A DNA stretch of 64,000 bases from Oscillospiraceae bacterium (GCA_017482385.1 JAFUNI010000016.1:351100-415099), one strand, 5' to 3'. Positions 25,363 through 34,523 are shown, numbered from the stretch's first letter. Notes: generated from the sequence alone by a model not told the origin. Numbers and translations are program-made.

Positions 25363-26520
25363 TTAATCAAATTGACGGAGAATGTACTGCTTGACATTTT
25401 TCAGCTTACTATCCTTCCAGCGTCCCTCATCGGCTTTTAGGGAGTAGGGAACAATGGTGCGGAAATCTTGGTGGGCACCCGCGTAGAAGCTGCTGGTTGT
25501 TTCCGTTGCAAAGTAAGTATCCCAATCTTCTTGCGTAAAATCTGTGAATTGTTGGGGTTTCAAGAAAATCATTTTTCGCTTTTCTTCTTCGACAAAAGCT
25601 TTTGCAGAAAGGGGAGCCAGCAGTTCAAATTCCTCGGCAGAAATATTGGTAAAAATATCCGGCAGGGGAGCAATATCAATTTGCTCCGGGCCACGGATGA
25701 TTTGTATGCCAACAGCTTCAAAATCCAACTTTTCTTGTGTGAAATTTAGCTTCAAGAGCACACCGGTATCTGTGTACCGATGAACACGCTGGTAATTGGT
25801 GTCAAAAATAAAGTTACCAAGAGAATAGAATATGGCTTTTCCATTATTAAACAGTTCATAATTCTCAGGAACATGTGGGTGATGGCCTACAACAACATCA
25901 GCGCCCATTTCCAAATACTTTAGATATCTGTCCCGGGTATAGGGAAGTGGCATTGCCGCGAATTCCTCGCCGCCGTGGGAAACCACAACACACCAACGGC
26001 ATTTTGCTTTGATTTCTGCAATCCGTTTAGCAATGAGTTCCATATCATCCCAGCGGAAAATACCCGGCTCGGTTTCGGTAGCAGGAATGCAATCATTCAT
26101 ATAGGTCACGCCAATCATGCCGATTCCACCGGCTTCCTCCAGGTAAAGGGGACAGGATGCATAATCCAAATTCAGACCGGCACCAAAGGTACGGCAACCT
26201 AACCGTGTTGCAATTTTTAAGGTACTGACAATACCGTCCTTTTGCGCATCCATTGTATGGTTATTGCCTATGCTCCAAATGTCAGCACCAATCTTCTGCA
26301 GTGCTTTGGTTGCAGCCGGATTCATTGCGTGAAAACACACATCCCGTGGAACGCTCGGGTCCACTCCATACAATGCTCCTTCCACATTAGCACAGATATG
26401 ATCGGCACTATGAAAGAAATCCAAAACAGACTTTGAGAAAAGTTGTTCGTCTTCCCATTTTCCCTCCATATACTTATCAAAGCCAATGTCTCCAGTAAAA
26501 ATAATAGAGGTATTCTTCAT
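25363..26520 (-). CDS. CapA-like phosphoesterase, copy 3
   Basis: The 385-residue protein belongs to the CapA (PgsA/poly-gamma-glutamate synthesis) family with a calcineurin-like fold. It begins FTGDIGFDKYM (about 8-18), has WSIGNNHTMDA (about 81-91), VVSHGGEEF and VVGHHPHVPENYE (about 201-230), all metal-binding parts. It lacks a signal peptide. It is the third of three tandem homologues on this strand, 5 bases after copy 2. CapA proteins take part in making or anchoring gamma-glutamyl polymers. The exact role of cytoplasmic forms is unknown. Confidence 0.82.
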   Translation of the reverse strand: MKNTSIIFTGDIGFDKYMEGKWEDEQLFSKSVLDFFHSADHICANVEGALYGVDPSVPRDVCFHAMNPAATKALQKIGADIWSIGNNHTMDAQKDGIVSTLKIATRLGCRTFGAGLNLDYASCPLYLEEAGGIGMIGVTYMNDCIPATETEPGIFRWDDMELIAKRIAEIKAKCRWCVVVSHGGEEFAAMPLPYTRDRYLKYLEMGADVVVGHHPHVPENYELFNNGKAIFYSLGNFIFDTNYQRVHRYTDTGVLLKLNFTQEKLDFEAVGIQIIRGPEQIDIAPLPDIFTNISAEEFELLAPLSAKAFVEEEKRKMIFLKPQQFTDFTQEDWDTYFATETTSSFYAGAHQDFRTIVPYSLKADEGRWKDSKLKNVKQYILRQFD

Positions 26521-26525
26521 AATAA

Positions 26526-27695
26526 TCAGTCCTCTTTTAGTTGGTTTAATATATATTCCTTTACTTTTTCTAATTTACTCTGCCTCCATGTACCTTCCTC
26601 TGCCTTGGTCGCAAGAGTATTAAGATAATCGCCGTCCATATGGGCGCCTTTGGTGTATTCCTCTAATTTCCCGTTAAGAATATGATCATCCCATACTGCT
26701 TGATCGCAATTTTTATACTTTTTGGGGTTTAAGTATATCATCTTCCGTTTTTCGTCAATGAGGAACCCCTTTGCTGCAAGCGGAGCTAAAAGATCGTATT
26801 CCTCAGCCGGAATATTGGTGAAAATATCGGGCAGGGGAGTAACGTCAATTTGCTCAGGGCCCCGTATAATTTTAGTGCCGATAGCATCAAAAGTCATTTC
26901 ATTTTCTGTAAAAATCAGCTTTAGCAAAACACCAACATCCGTGTAGGGATGGGCCCGCTGATAATCCGTATCGAAGATGAAATTGCCCAAAGAGTAGAAA
27001 ATTGCTTTCCCGTCATCAAAGAGTTCGTAGTTTTCTGCAACATGAGGATGGTGTCCGACCACAACATCAGCGCCCAATTCCAAGAACTTTAAATATCGAT
27101 TCCGGGTGTAAGGGGTAGGCAATGCAGTAAATTCTTCACCGCCGTGGCAGACTATTACGCACCAACGGCATTTGGCTTTGATTTCCTGGATACGCTTTTT
27201 GATCAAATCAAAATTGTCCCAAGGGAAAATGCCGGGCTCAGTTTCTGTTGCAGGATGGCAGCCATTCATATAAGCAAGACAAATCATGCCAATGCCGCCA
27301 GCTTCGTCCAAATAAACAGGCGTTGATGCCTCATCAATATTCATACCGCCGCCAAAAACCTGGCAACCTAAGTCAGTGGCGATTTTTTGGGTGCTTGCAA
27401 CTCCATCATTACCCGCATCCATTGTGTGGTTGTTGCCAATGCTCCAGAGATCAGCCTTCATTTTCTGTAGAACTTTGGTTGCTTTGGGGTTCATAGCGTG
27501 GAAGCAAACAGCTCTGGGAACAGATTCATCCACCTCAATCAGCGCACCTTCAACATTCGCACAAACGTGATCGGCACTATGGAAAAAATCCAGCACAGCA
27601 GGTGACAGGAGATTCTCATCATCCCACTTGCCCGTCATATATTTGTCAAAGCCAATATCACCTGTAAATACGATGGAAGTTTTGTTTTTCATCAT
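26526..27695 (-). CDS. CapA-like phosphoesterase, copy 2
   Basis: This 389-residue homologue of the flanking genes has the same motifs: FTGDIGFDKYM, WSIGNNHTMDA, VCHGGEEF and VVGHHPHVAENYE. All metal ligands seem kept. It overlaps copy 1 by 4 bases (ATGA). The C-terminal 80 residues differ most among the copies, which suggests different partners or ligands. The start used gives MMKNKTS; either of the first two Met codons could serve. Confidence 0.82.
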   Translation of the reverse strand: MMKNKTSIVFTGDIGFDKYMTGKWDDENLLSPAVLDFFHSADHVCANVEGALIEVDESVPRAVCFHAMNPKATKVLQKMKADLWSIGNNHTMDAGNDGVASTQKIATDLGCQVFGGGMNIDEASTPVYLDEAGGIGMICLAYMNGCHPATETEPGIFPWDNFDLIKKRIQEIKAKCRWCVIVCHGGEEFTALPTPYTRNRYLKFLELGADVVVGHHPHVAENYELFDDGKAIFYSLGNFIFDTDYQRAHPYTDVGVLLKLIFTENEMTFDAIGTKIIRGPEQIDVTPLPDIFTNIPAEEYDLLAPLAAKGFLIDEKRKMIYLNPKKYKNCDQAVWDDHILNGKLEEYTKGAHMDGDYLNTLATKAEEGTWRQSKLEKVKEYILNQLKED

Positions 27696-28903
27696 TTGCT
27701 ACCTCTTTTGCCGGTATATTTATAGTCAATAGGGGTCGGGAATGCAAACTGACGAAGAATATAAGCCTTTACTTTCTCCAATTTGCTTTCTTTCCACTCA
27801 CCATCCTCAGCTTTTTGCGCCAGGGGTAAGATAAGATCATAGTCCATATGCGCTCCCTTGGAGCAGTAAGCGGAAACGGAATTATCGTAATATTCGTCCC
27901 AGTCCTTATCAGAAAAACCGGCATATTTTTTCGGCTCCAAATACACCATAGTACGCATATCCTCTGCGATAAATGCTTTTGCCGAGAGGGGCGCAAGCAA
28001 CTCGTACTCGTCAGCAGGTATATTTGTGAAAATATCGGGGGCAGGAGCAATATCAATTTGCTCCGGTCCACGAATGATTTTGATGCCGATGGCATCAAAA
28101 TCCATTTTTTCTTCTGTAAAGATTAGTTTCAAAAGAATGCAGTGGTCAGTATACAAATGTGCCCGCTGATAGTCTGTATCAAAAATAAAATTGCCCAAAG
28201 AGTAGAAAATTGCCTTGCCGTTATCAAGAATCTCATAATTCTCCGGAACATGGGGATGATGGCCGACTACCACATCAGCGCCCAGGTCAAGATACTGCAA
28301 GTACATATTGCGTACATAGGGAAGCGGCATTGCGGCAAATTCTTCGCCACCATGGCAGATCACGACGCACCAACGGCATTTTGCTTTGATCTCAGCAATA
28401 CGCTTGGAGATCGGTTCCGTATTGTTCCAGGGGAACGTACCGGGTTTGGTTTCAGTTGCCGGAATGCAGCCTACCAGGTGGGAAAGGCAAATGAGGCCAA
28501 TACCGCCGGCTTCGTCCAAATAGACAGGGGCGGAAGCTTCATCCAGATTAAGTCCTGCGCCCACAGTTTTGCTGCTCATTTCAGCAGCGATTTTTTTGGT
28601 ATTTATGATACCGTCCGGGCCTGCATCTGTAGTGTGGTTGTTTCCAAGACTCCAGATGTCAGCCCGCATTTTTTTGAGAGCCTGGGCTGCATCTGGATTC
28701 ATACTGTGAAACAGCACACCTTTCTCACCGGTGTCTGTTGCATTGATCAACGCACCTTCCACATTGGCACAAACATGATCAGCGCTGTGAAAGAAATCTA
28801 ACACTGCAGGAGAAAATAGATTTTCATCTTCCCATTTTTTGTCCATATACTTGTCAAAACCGATATCACCGGTAAAGACTATAGAACATTTTTTCTCAGA
28901 CAT
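27692..28903 (-). CDS. CapA-like phosphoesterase, copy 1
   Basis: This 403-residue first gene of the four-gene operon has motifs FTGDIGFDKYM, WSLGNNHTTDA, ICHGGEEF and VVGHHPHVPENYE. It is the longest of the three copies because of an extended C terminus (DYKYTGKRGSK). AAGGAG precedes the ATG and a promoter with extended -10 lies upstream. The three copies are clearly related along their full lengths and most likely arose by tandem duplication. Confidence 0.82.
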   Translation of the reverse strand: MSEKKCSIVFTGDIGFDKYMDKKWEDENLFSPAVLDFFHSADHVCANVEGALINATDTGEKGVLFHSMNPDAAQALKKMRADIWSLGNNHTTDAGPDGIINTKKIAAEMSSKTVGAGLNLDEASAPVYLDEAGGIGLICLSHLVGCIPATETKPGTFPWNNTEPISKRIAEIKAKCRWCVVICHGGEEFAAMPLPYVRNMYLQYLDLGADVVVGHHPHVPENYEILDNGKAIFYSLGNFIFDTDYQRAHLYTDHCILLKLIFTEEKMDFDAIGIKIIRGPEQIDIAPAPDIFTNIPADEYELLAPLSAKAFIAEDMRTMVYLEPKKYAGFSDKDWDEYYDNSVSAYCSKGAHMDYDLILPLAQKAEDGEWKESKLEKVKAYILRQFAFPTPIDYKYTGKRGSK

Positions 28904-28936
28904 AGCAATATTCTCCTTCTTTTGTGTACTATTGGT

Positions 28937-28965
28937 AGTGTAACATATTTGATTTGTGACCGCAA
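28937..28965 (-). promoter_or_regulatory. Promoter of the CapA-like operon
   Basis: On the minus strand TTGCGG (28965-28960) and TACACT (28942-28937) are spaced by 17 bases, with TG one base before the -10. Confidence 0.5.
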
Positions 28966-28996
28966 TGGGTTTTGCACATTTTGCGATGACTAATTT

Positions 28997-29025
28997 GCAT
29001 ATTCAACGGGTACAAGCCATAGGCT
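28997..29025 (+). promoter_or_regulatory. Possible sigma-E-like promoter of spoIIIAA
   Basis: GCATATT (28997-29003) and CATAGGCT (29018-29025), 14 bases apart, resemble the mother-cell sigma-E pattern (ATATT, CATACANT). The predicted mRNA start would leave a very short leader, so this is uncertain. Confidence 0.3.
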
Positions 29026-29043
29026 TAACCGGGAGTGATGCAA

Positions 29044-29892
29044 ATGAATTGTGCCTGGCAAGCATTTTTGAATCTTCTGCCGCACTGGATGCGACAGGAA
29101 GTAGATCTTTTCGGCAAAGAAACGCTGCAGGAACTGCATATGCGAATCGGAATGCAACCAGAGATGCGCTTGAATGCAGGTGTACAAAGATTGAATAGAT
29201 ATATAAGCAAAGAGGATGTTTCCTTTGTTATCAATGCAGCCTCCGAATATTCTCCCTGGGCTGCTAAAACGCTTGCGAAGGGATATTTGACTGCCCAGGG
29301 AGGGCACAGAATCGGTGTGTGCGGCATAGCAACTGTCGCTGATGGAGTTATGCGCGGAATTACGCAGCCGGTTTCCCTGTGTCTGCGCGTTGCCAGGAAT
29401 ATTGAAGGAATATCGCCAAAGGCAACAGATGTGACAGATTCAATATTGATTATTGGTCCACCCGGCAGCGGAAAGACGACTTTACTACGGGATCTCATTC
29501 GAACAAAGTCCAATGCTGAGCGAGGTAACATATCTGTGGTGGACGAACGGGAGGAGTTGTTTCCCTTGTACAAGGGACAAGCCTGTTTTTCTCCAGGTGA
29601 ACATACGGATATTCTCAGCGGTTGCAGCAAAGCGGAGGGAATTGACGCTATGCTGCGAAGCATGAATCCCCGGTGGATAGCCGTGGATGAGATAACCGAG
29701 AAAAGCGACTGTGAGGCACTTTTACGAGCAGGGTGGTGCGGCGTAAATTTAATGGCAACAGCGCACGCTGGTTCTCTTCAGGATTATTTAACACGCCCGA
29801 TTTATAAACCCCTGGTAGAATGCAAATTATTCACAACTATTTTGGTTTTACAAAGGGACAAGTCCTGGAAAAAGGAGAGATTGTATATATGA
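29044..29892 (+). CDS. spoIIIAA: Stage III sporulation protein AA
   Basis: The 282-residue ATPase resembles secretion ATPases. It has Walker A GPPGSGKTTLLRDL (about 139-152), a DEREEL segment and a VDEI Walker B (about 218-221). It powers or assembles the channel between mother cell and forespore encoded by the next seven genes. The ATG at 29044 is preferred since GGGAG is 8 bases before it; GTG 29035 and ATG 29038 are alternatives. It overlaps spoIIIAB by 4 bases. Confidence 0.93.
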   Translation: MNCAWQAFLNLLPHWMRQEVDLFGKETLQELHMRIGMQPEMRLNAGVQRLNRYISKEDVSFVINAASEYSPWAAKTLAKGYLTAQGGHRIGVCGIATVADGVMRGITQPVSLCLRVARNIEGISPKATDVTDSILIIGPPGSGKTTLLRDLIRTKSNAERGNISVVDEREELFPLYKGQACFSPGEHTDILSGCSKAEGIDAMLRSMNPRWIAVDEITEKSDCEALLRAGWCGVNLMATAHAGSLQDYLTRPIYKPLVECKLFTTILVLQRDKSWKKERLYI

Positions 29893-30401
29893 TCTTTAAA
29901 CTGATTGGAGCGGTATTTGTTGTTGTAGGTTGCGGTGGTATAGGGTTTCTTATTGCAGCAAACCATCGATTTGAGGAGAAAAATCTGCGGCAACTAATCG
30001 GGATTCTTGACTATATGGAATGTGAGCTACAGTACCGTATGACACCGCTGCCGGAATTGTGCAGACAAGCATCCAAAGAATTCTCGGGTTTGCTTGGGAA
30101 TATATTTCATGAGTTGTCTGTGGAGATGGATGCGCAAAATTCCTCCGATCTGGAGAGTTGTATGTCTGTCGCCCTTGAGAGAGTCGGAAAGCTGCCGACT
30201 TTAACACGGGAGGAATTGCTGTTACTGGGCAGAACGATCGGCCGTTTTGATATGGAAGGACAGTTGAAAGGCCTTGAGAGTGTTCGCCAGGAGTGCAGAA
30301 GACAGGTAGAAACCTTGTCTTATAACCGAGACACCCGTTTGCGCAGCTATCAGACATTAGGCCTTTGCGCAGGAGCAGCACTTGCCATACTGTTTGTTTG
30401 A
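29889..30401 (+). CDS. spoIIIAB: Stage III sporulation protein AB
   Basis: The 170-residue protein has an N-terminal membrane segment (about 3-21), a helical cytoplasmic or peripheral domain with LIGILDYMECELQYRMTPLPEL (GspF-like family mark) and a C-terminal membrane helix. The ATG at 29889 overlaps the spoIIIAA stop (ATGA) and has AAAGGAGAG upstream. It is part of the SpoIIIA-SpoIIQ channel. Confidence 0.92.
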   Translation: MIFKLIGAVFVVVGCGGIGFLIAANHRFEEKNLRQLIGILDYMECELQYRMTPLPELCRQASKEFSGLLGNIFHELSVEMDAQNSSDLESCMSVALERVGKLPTLTREELLLLGRTIGRFDMEGQLKGLESVRQECRRQVETLSYNRDTRLRSYQTLGLCAGAALAILFV

Positions 30402-30403
30402 TT

Positions 30404-30598
30404 ATGGAAATTGACTTGATTTTTAAAATCGCAGCCATTGGTATTATTGTTTCTATTTTGAACCAGGTATTATCCCGCTCCGGACGGGAGGAGCAAGCAA
30501 CAATGACCACATTGACCGGTCTTATTGTGGTACTGATGATGGTTGCGCAAAAAATTTCTGATTTATTTGAACTTGTGAAGCGATTGTTTGATTTGTAA
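30404..30598 (+). CDS. spoIIIAC: Stage III sporulation protein AC
   Basis: The 64-residue protein has two membrane helices joined by a short loop (SRSGREEQATM). Size and form are as in known SpoIIIAC. The start ATG at 30404 is two bases past the spoIIIAB stop, and the stop overlaps the spoIIIAD ATG (TAATG). Confidence 0.92.
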   Translation: MEIDLIFKIAAIGIIVSILNQVLSRSGREEQATMTTLTGLIVVLMMVAQKISDLFELVKRLFDL

Positions 30599-30993
30599 TG
30601 AGTGTATTTTGGAAAACCGCTGCCGGTATTTTGACAGCGATAATTTTGTGGATAAACCTTAACCAAAGCAATAAGGATACTTCTGTGCTGATGACTTTGG
30701 CTGTGTGTGCAATGACGATGATGGCCGCTGCATCTTTTTTACAGCCAGTTGTTTCGTTTGTCGATAAGATCCAGGATATCGGAAAATTGGATACAGGTTT
30801 GGTGTCGACAGTTTTGAAAGTTGTGGGCGTTGGAATCATTACGGAAATTGCTGCCTTAATTTGTAAAGATGCCGGGAATGAATCGATGGGAAAAGCGCTG
30901 CAATTTGTTTCTGCTGGGGTTGTTCTTTGGATATCGATACCTGTGTTTGAAAAACTGTTGGCTTTACTGGACAAAATACTGGGTGGCGTATGA
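30598..30993 (+). CDS. spoIIIAD: Stage III sporulation protein AD
   Basis: The 131-residue protein has about four membrane segments and the conserved core KIQDIGKLDTGLVSTVLKVV and DAGNESMGKALQFVSAG. It overlaps both neighbours by a few bases. Confidence 0.93.
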   Translation: MSVFWKTAAGILTAIILWINLNQSNKDTSVLMTLAVCAMTMMAAASFLQPVVSFVDKIQDIGKLDTGLVSTVLKVVGVGIITEIAALICKDAGNESMGKALQFVSAGVVLWISIPVFEKLLALLDKILGGV

Positions 30994-32030
30994 GAAAATT
31001 TATCGTGCTCCTGCTGATGGGCTTTTTTTTGATACAACCGGTATCAGCCACAGAATTTACTGCACCGGCAGCGCCGGAATCTGCACAAAAATTTATGCCC
31101 TCTGAGCAGGAAACCTTTGCCGATGGGTTATGGTATATCATCAAAAGTGCCGTATCAGCGCTGCAGCCGGGACTTGCAGACGCATCCGGTATATGCCTTT
31201 CGTTGATAGCAATAGTGTTGCTTGTGAGTATATTAAACAGTTTTTCGGAATCATCAGCGGGAGTCCTTAGATTAGTTGCTGCAATTGTCATCGGATTACT
31301 TCTTTTAGAACCGGCCAATTCATTAATCAGCCTGGGAACAAATGCAGTTATTGAATTGAGTGAATACGGAAAGCTGATGATACCTGTGATGACTGCAGCA
31401 GTAGCAGCGCAGGGCGGTGCAACGACATCAGCTGCGCTGTATACCGGAACGATCTTTTTTATAACACTTTTGACGGCATTTATTACCCGCTTTATTATCC
31501 CGGCCTTGTACATATACCTGTGTCTGTGTGTAGCAAATTGCGCTTTGGAACAAGATATGCTGAAACAGGTTCGGGATTTTGTAAAATGGTTGATGACTTG
31601 GTCGTTAAAGTGGGTGCTTTATATTTTTACAGGATATATCAGTATAACCGGTGTGATCAGCGGTACAGTTGACGCATCTGCTTTGAAGGCTGCAAAGATA
31701 GGGATATCCGGTGCAGTTCCGGTGGTTGGAAGCATTCTGTCCGATGCTGCGGAAACAATATTGGTAAGCGCCGGTGTTATGAAGAATGCCGCAGGTGTAT
31801 ATGGGATTTTTGCAGTATTGGCCATATGTGTTGTGCCATTTGTACAGATCGGCGCCCACTATCTTTTGCTAAAATTGACCAGCGCAGTTTCTGGTGTATT
31901 TGGTCACAAGCCGTCAGCTGAGCTGATACAGGACTTTTCAACCGGCATGGGATTTGCTCTGGCAATGACAGGAACAGCCTGTATGCTGCTGCTGATCAGC
32001 CTTGTGTGCTATATGAAGATGATGGGGTAA
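30990..32030 (+). CDS. spoIIIAE: Stage III sporulation protein AE
   Basis: The 346-residue membrane protein has a cleavable-type N terminus (LLMGFFLIQPVSA, about 6-18) followed by an exposed stretch and about seven membrane segments. Length is close to known SpoIIIAE (about 390). It is a channel component. It overlaps spoIIIAD by 4 bases. Confidence 0.93.
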   Translation: MRKFIVLLLMGFFLIQPVSATEFTAPAAPESAQKFMPSEQETFADGLWYIIKSAVSALQPGLADASGICLSLIAIVLLVSILNSFSESSAGVLRLVAAIVIGLLLLEPANSLISLGTNAVIELSEYGKLMIPVMTAAVAAQGGATTSAALYTGTIFFITLLTAFITRFIIPALYIYLCLCVANCALEQDMLKQVRDFVKWLMTWSLKWVLYIFTGYISITGVISGTVDASALKAAKIGISGAVPVVGSILSDAAETILVSAGVMKNAAGVYGIFAVLAICVVPFVQIGAHYLLLKLTSAVSGVFGHKPSAELIQDFSTGMGFALAMTGTACMLLLISLVCYMKMMG

Positions 32031-32036
32031 ACCGGC

Positions 32037-32501
32037 ATGAAGGAATATGTGTTGCGCATTGTTGCTGCGGCCATTGTGTGCGCTGTGGCAAGGGGTCTTC
32101 TTGGAAATAAAACACCCGCTGGCCGTGTGGTGACGCTTGTGAGCGGTATTCTTATGGCTATTACGGTAATTACCCCGTTGAGCAATATTACATTCAGTGG
32201 TATAAGCAACTTCTGGGACGATTTATCCGAGGATGCAAGTAAGTATGCACAGGAAGGCGCCTATATAGCAGAACAGCGAGAGAAAGATATCATAAAGTCC
32301 CAAACCGAAGCATATATCTTGGACAAAGCCAATCGAATGGGTTTGCAGATCGCTGTGGAGGTGGAGCTGGATGGTCATAATAGAAATATTCCCTGCGGAG
32401 TTGTCATAAGTGGAAATGTATCACCCTATAGTCAAATACAGCTTGAGAGCTATATTGAGCAGACCCTGGGCATAGCCAAGGAGAACCAAGAATGGAAATA
32501 A
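32037..32501 (+). CDS. spoIIIAF: Stage III sporulation protein AF
   Basis: The 154-residue protein has two N-terminal membrane helices (about 5-22 and 33-50) and a soluble domain with a helical segment (AEQREKDIIKSQTEAYILDK) facing the space between the cells. It overlaps spoIIIAG by 10 bases. Confidence 0.9.
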   Translation: MKEYVLRIVAAAIVCAVARGLLGNKTPAGRVVTLVSGILMAITVITPLSNITFSGISNFWDDLSEDASKYAQEGAYIAEQREKDIIKSQTEAYILDKANRMGLQIAVEVELDGHNRNIPCGVVISGNVSPYSQIQLESYIEQTLGIAKENQEWK

Positions 32502-33001
32502 AAAAAATCACCGGAAAACTCAATGAATTGATAAATAAATATAAATATGCCATTATTGTTTTAGTGATCGGTTTAGCTTTGCTGCTGATGCCTGGTAAGC
32601 AGGCAAAGCAGCAGAAGACCGAGATGACCGCACCGACTGCTACCGGACAGAAAAACCTTACAGAAGATTCCCTTGTGCAGATCCTGCAATCGGTTGAGGG
32701 TGCAGGCAAAGTAAAGGTGTTGCTGTCAATAGGGGCAGGGGAGGAGACAGTATATCAAACAGATATGGAGGTGTCCTCCAATGGTGACAGTGATGATCAA
32801 ACGGTTAAAACCGTTATTATTACGGATTCCCAAAGAAGTGAGTCCGGACTGATCCGACAGGTAAATCCTGCGGCATATAAAGGCGCGATCGTTGTATGTC
32901 AAGGCGCAGACAGTCCTGCGGTTCGCCTTGCTGTTACGCAAGCAGTTGCAAAAATCACAGGACTTGGAACCGATTCTATTTGTGTGCTGAAAATGCAGTA
33001 A
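32492..33001 (+). CDS. spoIIIAG: Stage III sporulation protein AG
   Basis: The 169-residue protein has one membrane segment (about 18-34) and a C-terminal ring-building domain (SVEGAGKVKVLLSIGAG, then SPAVRLAVTQAVAKITGL) as in SpoIIIAG, which forms a ring in the intermembrane space. Confidence 0.92.
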   Translation: MEIKKITGKLNELINKYKYAIIVLVIGLALLLMPGKQAKQQKTEMTAPTATGQKNLTEDSLVQILQSVEGAGKVKVLLSIGAGEETVYQTDMEVSSNGDSDDQTVKTVIITDSQRSESGLIRQVNPAAYKGAIVVCQGADSPAVRLAVTQAVAKITGLGTDSICVLKMQ

Positions 33002-33019
33002 ACGGGAGGTAAATGCATT

Positions 33020-33556
33020 ATGAAAATTTGGAAGAAAAATTTGGTTGTCACCGCCGTTCTTTTGACAGTATGCGGTGGTATTTATGTGAATTGGATGTAT
33101 GGCCAGGATCAAGCCGTAGCTGATCTGACGGATACATTAGACGAAGATAAAATTCTCTCTGCGGATAAACTGGTTATGGCCGATGAAACAGTAGATAACA
33201 GCAATACAATGGTGGATTATTTTGCGGCTGTACGGTTATCCCGTCAAGAGGCGAGGGACAGTGCAGTAAGTCTTCTGCAGGAAGCAATGGCATACGGGGA
33301 TGAAACGGATTCCAAGTCTTCTGCAGAGTTGGAGCAAATTGTAAATACAGCTTTGTGTGAAGCGCAAATCGAGAGTCTTGTAATCGCAAAAGGCTACAGC
33401 GATTGCGTTACTTATATAGCCAATGACGCTGTTTCTGTTGCTGTTGCAGCGCCGGAGGGCGGTCTCCAACAGCCCGATGTTGCGGTGATCTCCGATATTG
33501 TTGTAAATCAATCCGGATATACCATGGATAAGATTTATGTTGTTGAAGTAAAGTGA
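33020..33556 (+). CDS. spoIIIAH: Stage III sporulation protein AH
   Basis: The 178-residue protein has an N-terminal membrane segment (about 8-27) and a YscJ/FliF-like outer domain (FAAVRLSRQEARDSAVSLLQ at about 69). SpoIIIAH meets forespore SpoIIQ. It is the last gene of the operon, with GGGAGG before the ATG and a strong terminator after. Confidence 0.93.
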   Translation: MKIWKKNLVVTAVLLTVCGGIYVNWMYGQDQAVADLTDTLDEDKILSADKLVMADETVDNSNTMVDYFAAVRLSRQEARDSAVSLLQEAMAYGDETDSKSSAELEQIVNTALCEAQIESLVIAKGYSDCVTYIANDAVSVAVAAPEGGLQQPDVAVISDIVVNQSGYTMDKIYVVEVK

Positions 33557-33561
33557 GGATT

Positions 33562-33589
33562 CCCCCGGAGATGTTCTCCGGGGGTTTTT
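33562..33589 (+). terminator. Terminator of the spoIIIA operon
   Basis: A 9-bp stem CCCCCGGAG/CTCCGGGGG with a 5-base loop is followed by five T residues. Confidence 0.92.
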
Positions 33590-33602
33590 GCAAAGAAAAC
33601 TA

Positions 33603-33630
33603 TTGTAATTTTTTTGATTTGTGATACAAT
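33603..33630 (+). promoter_or_regulatory. Promoter of the asp23-like/nusB operon
   Basis: TTGTAA (33603-33608) and TACAAT (33625-33630) are 16 bases apart, with TG one base before the -10. Confidence 0.6.
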
Positions 33631-33642
33631 ATACAAAAGTAT

Positions 33643-33659
33643 GTCATACGCAGTATGAC
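33643..33659. promoter_or_regulatory. Palindrome at the asp23-like mRNA start
   Basis: GTCATAC and GTATGAC are perfect 7-bp arms around GCA, located just past the expected transcription start. It could be an operator or a 5' hairpin. Confidence 0.4.
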
Positions 33660-33681
33660 GATTGTTTAGGAGGTTATTTCC

Positions 33682-34050
33682 ATGGCAGAGAATAAACAGT
33701 ATATTATGCAGCCCCAGGATAACGGCACCGTTAATATTTCTGAAGAAGTCATTGCGGCAATTGTTGCTCACGCAGCAGTAGAGGTAGAGGGTGTTGCCGG
33801 TCTTAACGCCCATCCCAGTAATGACATTATTGAATTGATTGGCAAAAAAACCTCTGTAAAGGGTGTTAAGGTCACTATTTTGGAGAACAACTCTGTGACA
33901 ATTGACTGCAATATTAACATCAACTACGGACAGGGTATCGTAGAGGTTTCCGCCGCTGTGCAGGAAGCGATCAAGAATGCTCTCGAGTCTTTGGCTGCTA
34001 TTGAAATCGCTTCTGTGAATGTGAATGTTTGCGGTATCGTCCGTCTGTAA
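33682..34050 (+). CDS. Asp23/Gls24 family protein
   Basis: The 122-residue soluble protein has the family core ISEEVIAAIVAHAAVEVEGV and later NINYGQGIVEVSAAVQEAIK. Members are envelope-linked or of unknown role; in Clostridia one is regularly found just before nusB, as here. AGGAGG precedes the ATG. Confidence 0.9.
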   Translation: MAENKQYIMQPQDNGTVNISEEVIAAIVAHAAVEVEGVAGLNAHPSNDIIELIGKKTSVKGVKVTILENNSVTIDCNININYGQGIVEVSAAVQEAIKNALESLAAIEIASVNVNVCGIVRL

Positions 34051-34064
34051 GGTAGGGTAACACT

Positions 34065-34523
34065 ATGACAAGAGGTAATGCCAGAGAATTGGCAGTACAT
34101 TTGATTTATGCCCGGGAGTTCACCGGTGATGAGCCCCAGATGGTAATTGCTGCCCGTCTTGAAAAGGAATACTACGATATGCTTTCTGAGGAAAGTCCTG
34201 TTTATGAGGATCGTCCCAGCCGTGCTCAGAGAGCCTACATCGACAGTGTGGTTATGGGTGTTGCCAACCGCGTGGATGAACTGAATGATGCTATAAGTAA
34301 GCTGTCTGTTGACTGGGATATTTCCCGCATTTCCCGCTTGGCTCGCACGATTATGCAGCTGGCGATGTTTGAAATTCAATATGTTGACGATGTACCTGCG
34401 GGTGTTGCTATTGCAGAAGCTGTGCGTATTGCTAAGCTGTATGACAGCGATGAAGCCGGCGCTTTTGTCAACGGAATTTTGGGTACATTTGTCCGTAATT
34501 TACCCTCTGAGGTAGAAGTATGA
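34065..34523 (+). CDS. nusB: Transcription antitermination factor NusB
   Basis: The 152-residue all-helical protein starts with REL AVHLIYARE (NusB N-terminal RNA-binding Arg region) and ends with the family segment AVRIAKLYDSDEAGAFVNGI followed by LG. It works with NusE in rRNA antitermination. It overlaps the next gene by 4 bases. Confidence 0.93.
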   Translation: MTRGNARELAVHLIYAREFTGDEPQMVIAARLEKEYYDMLSEESPVYEDRPSRAQRAYIDSVVMGVANRVDELNDAISKLSVDWDISRISRLARTIMQLAMFEIQYVDDVPAGVAIAEAVRIAKLYDSDEAGAFVNGILGTFVRNLPSEVEV

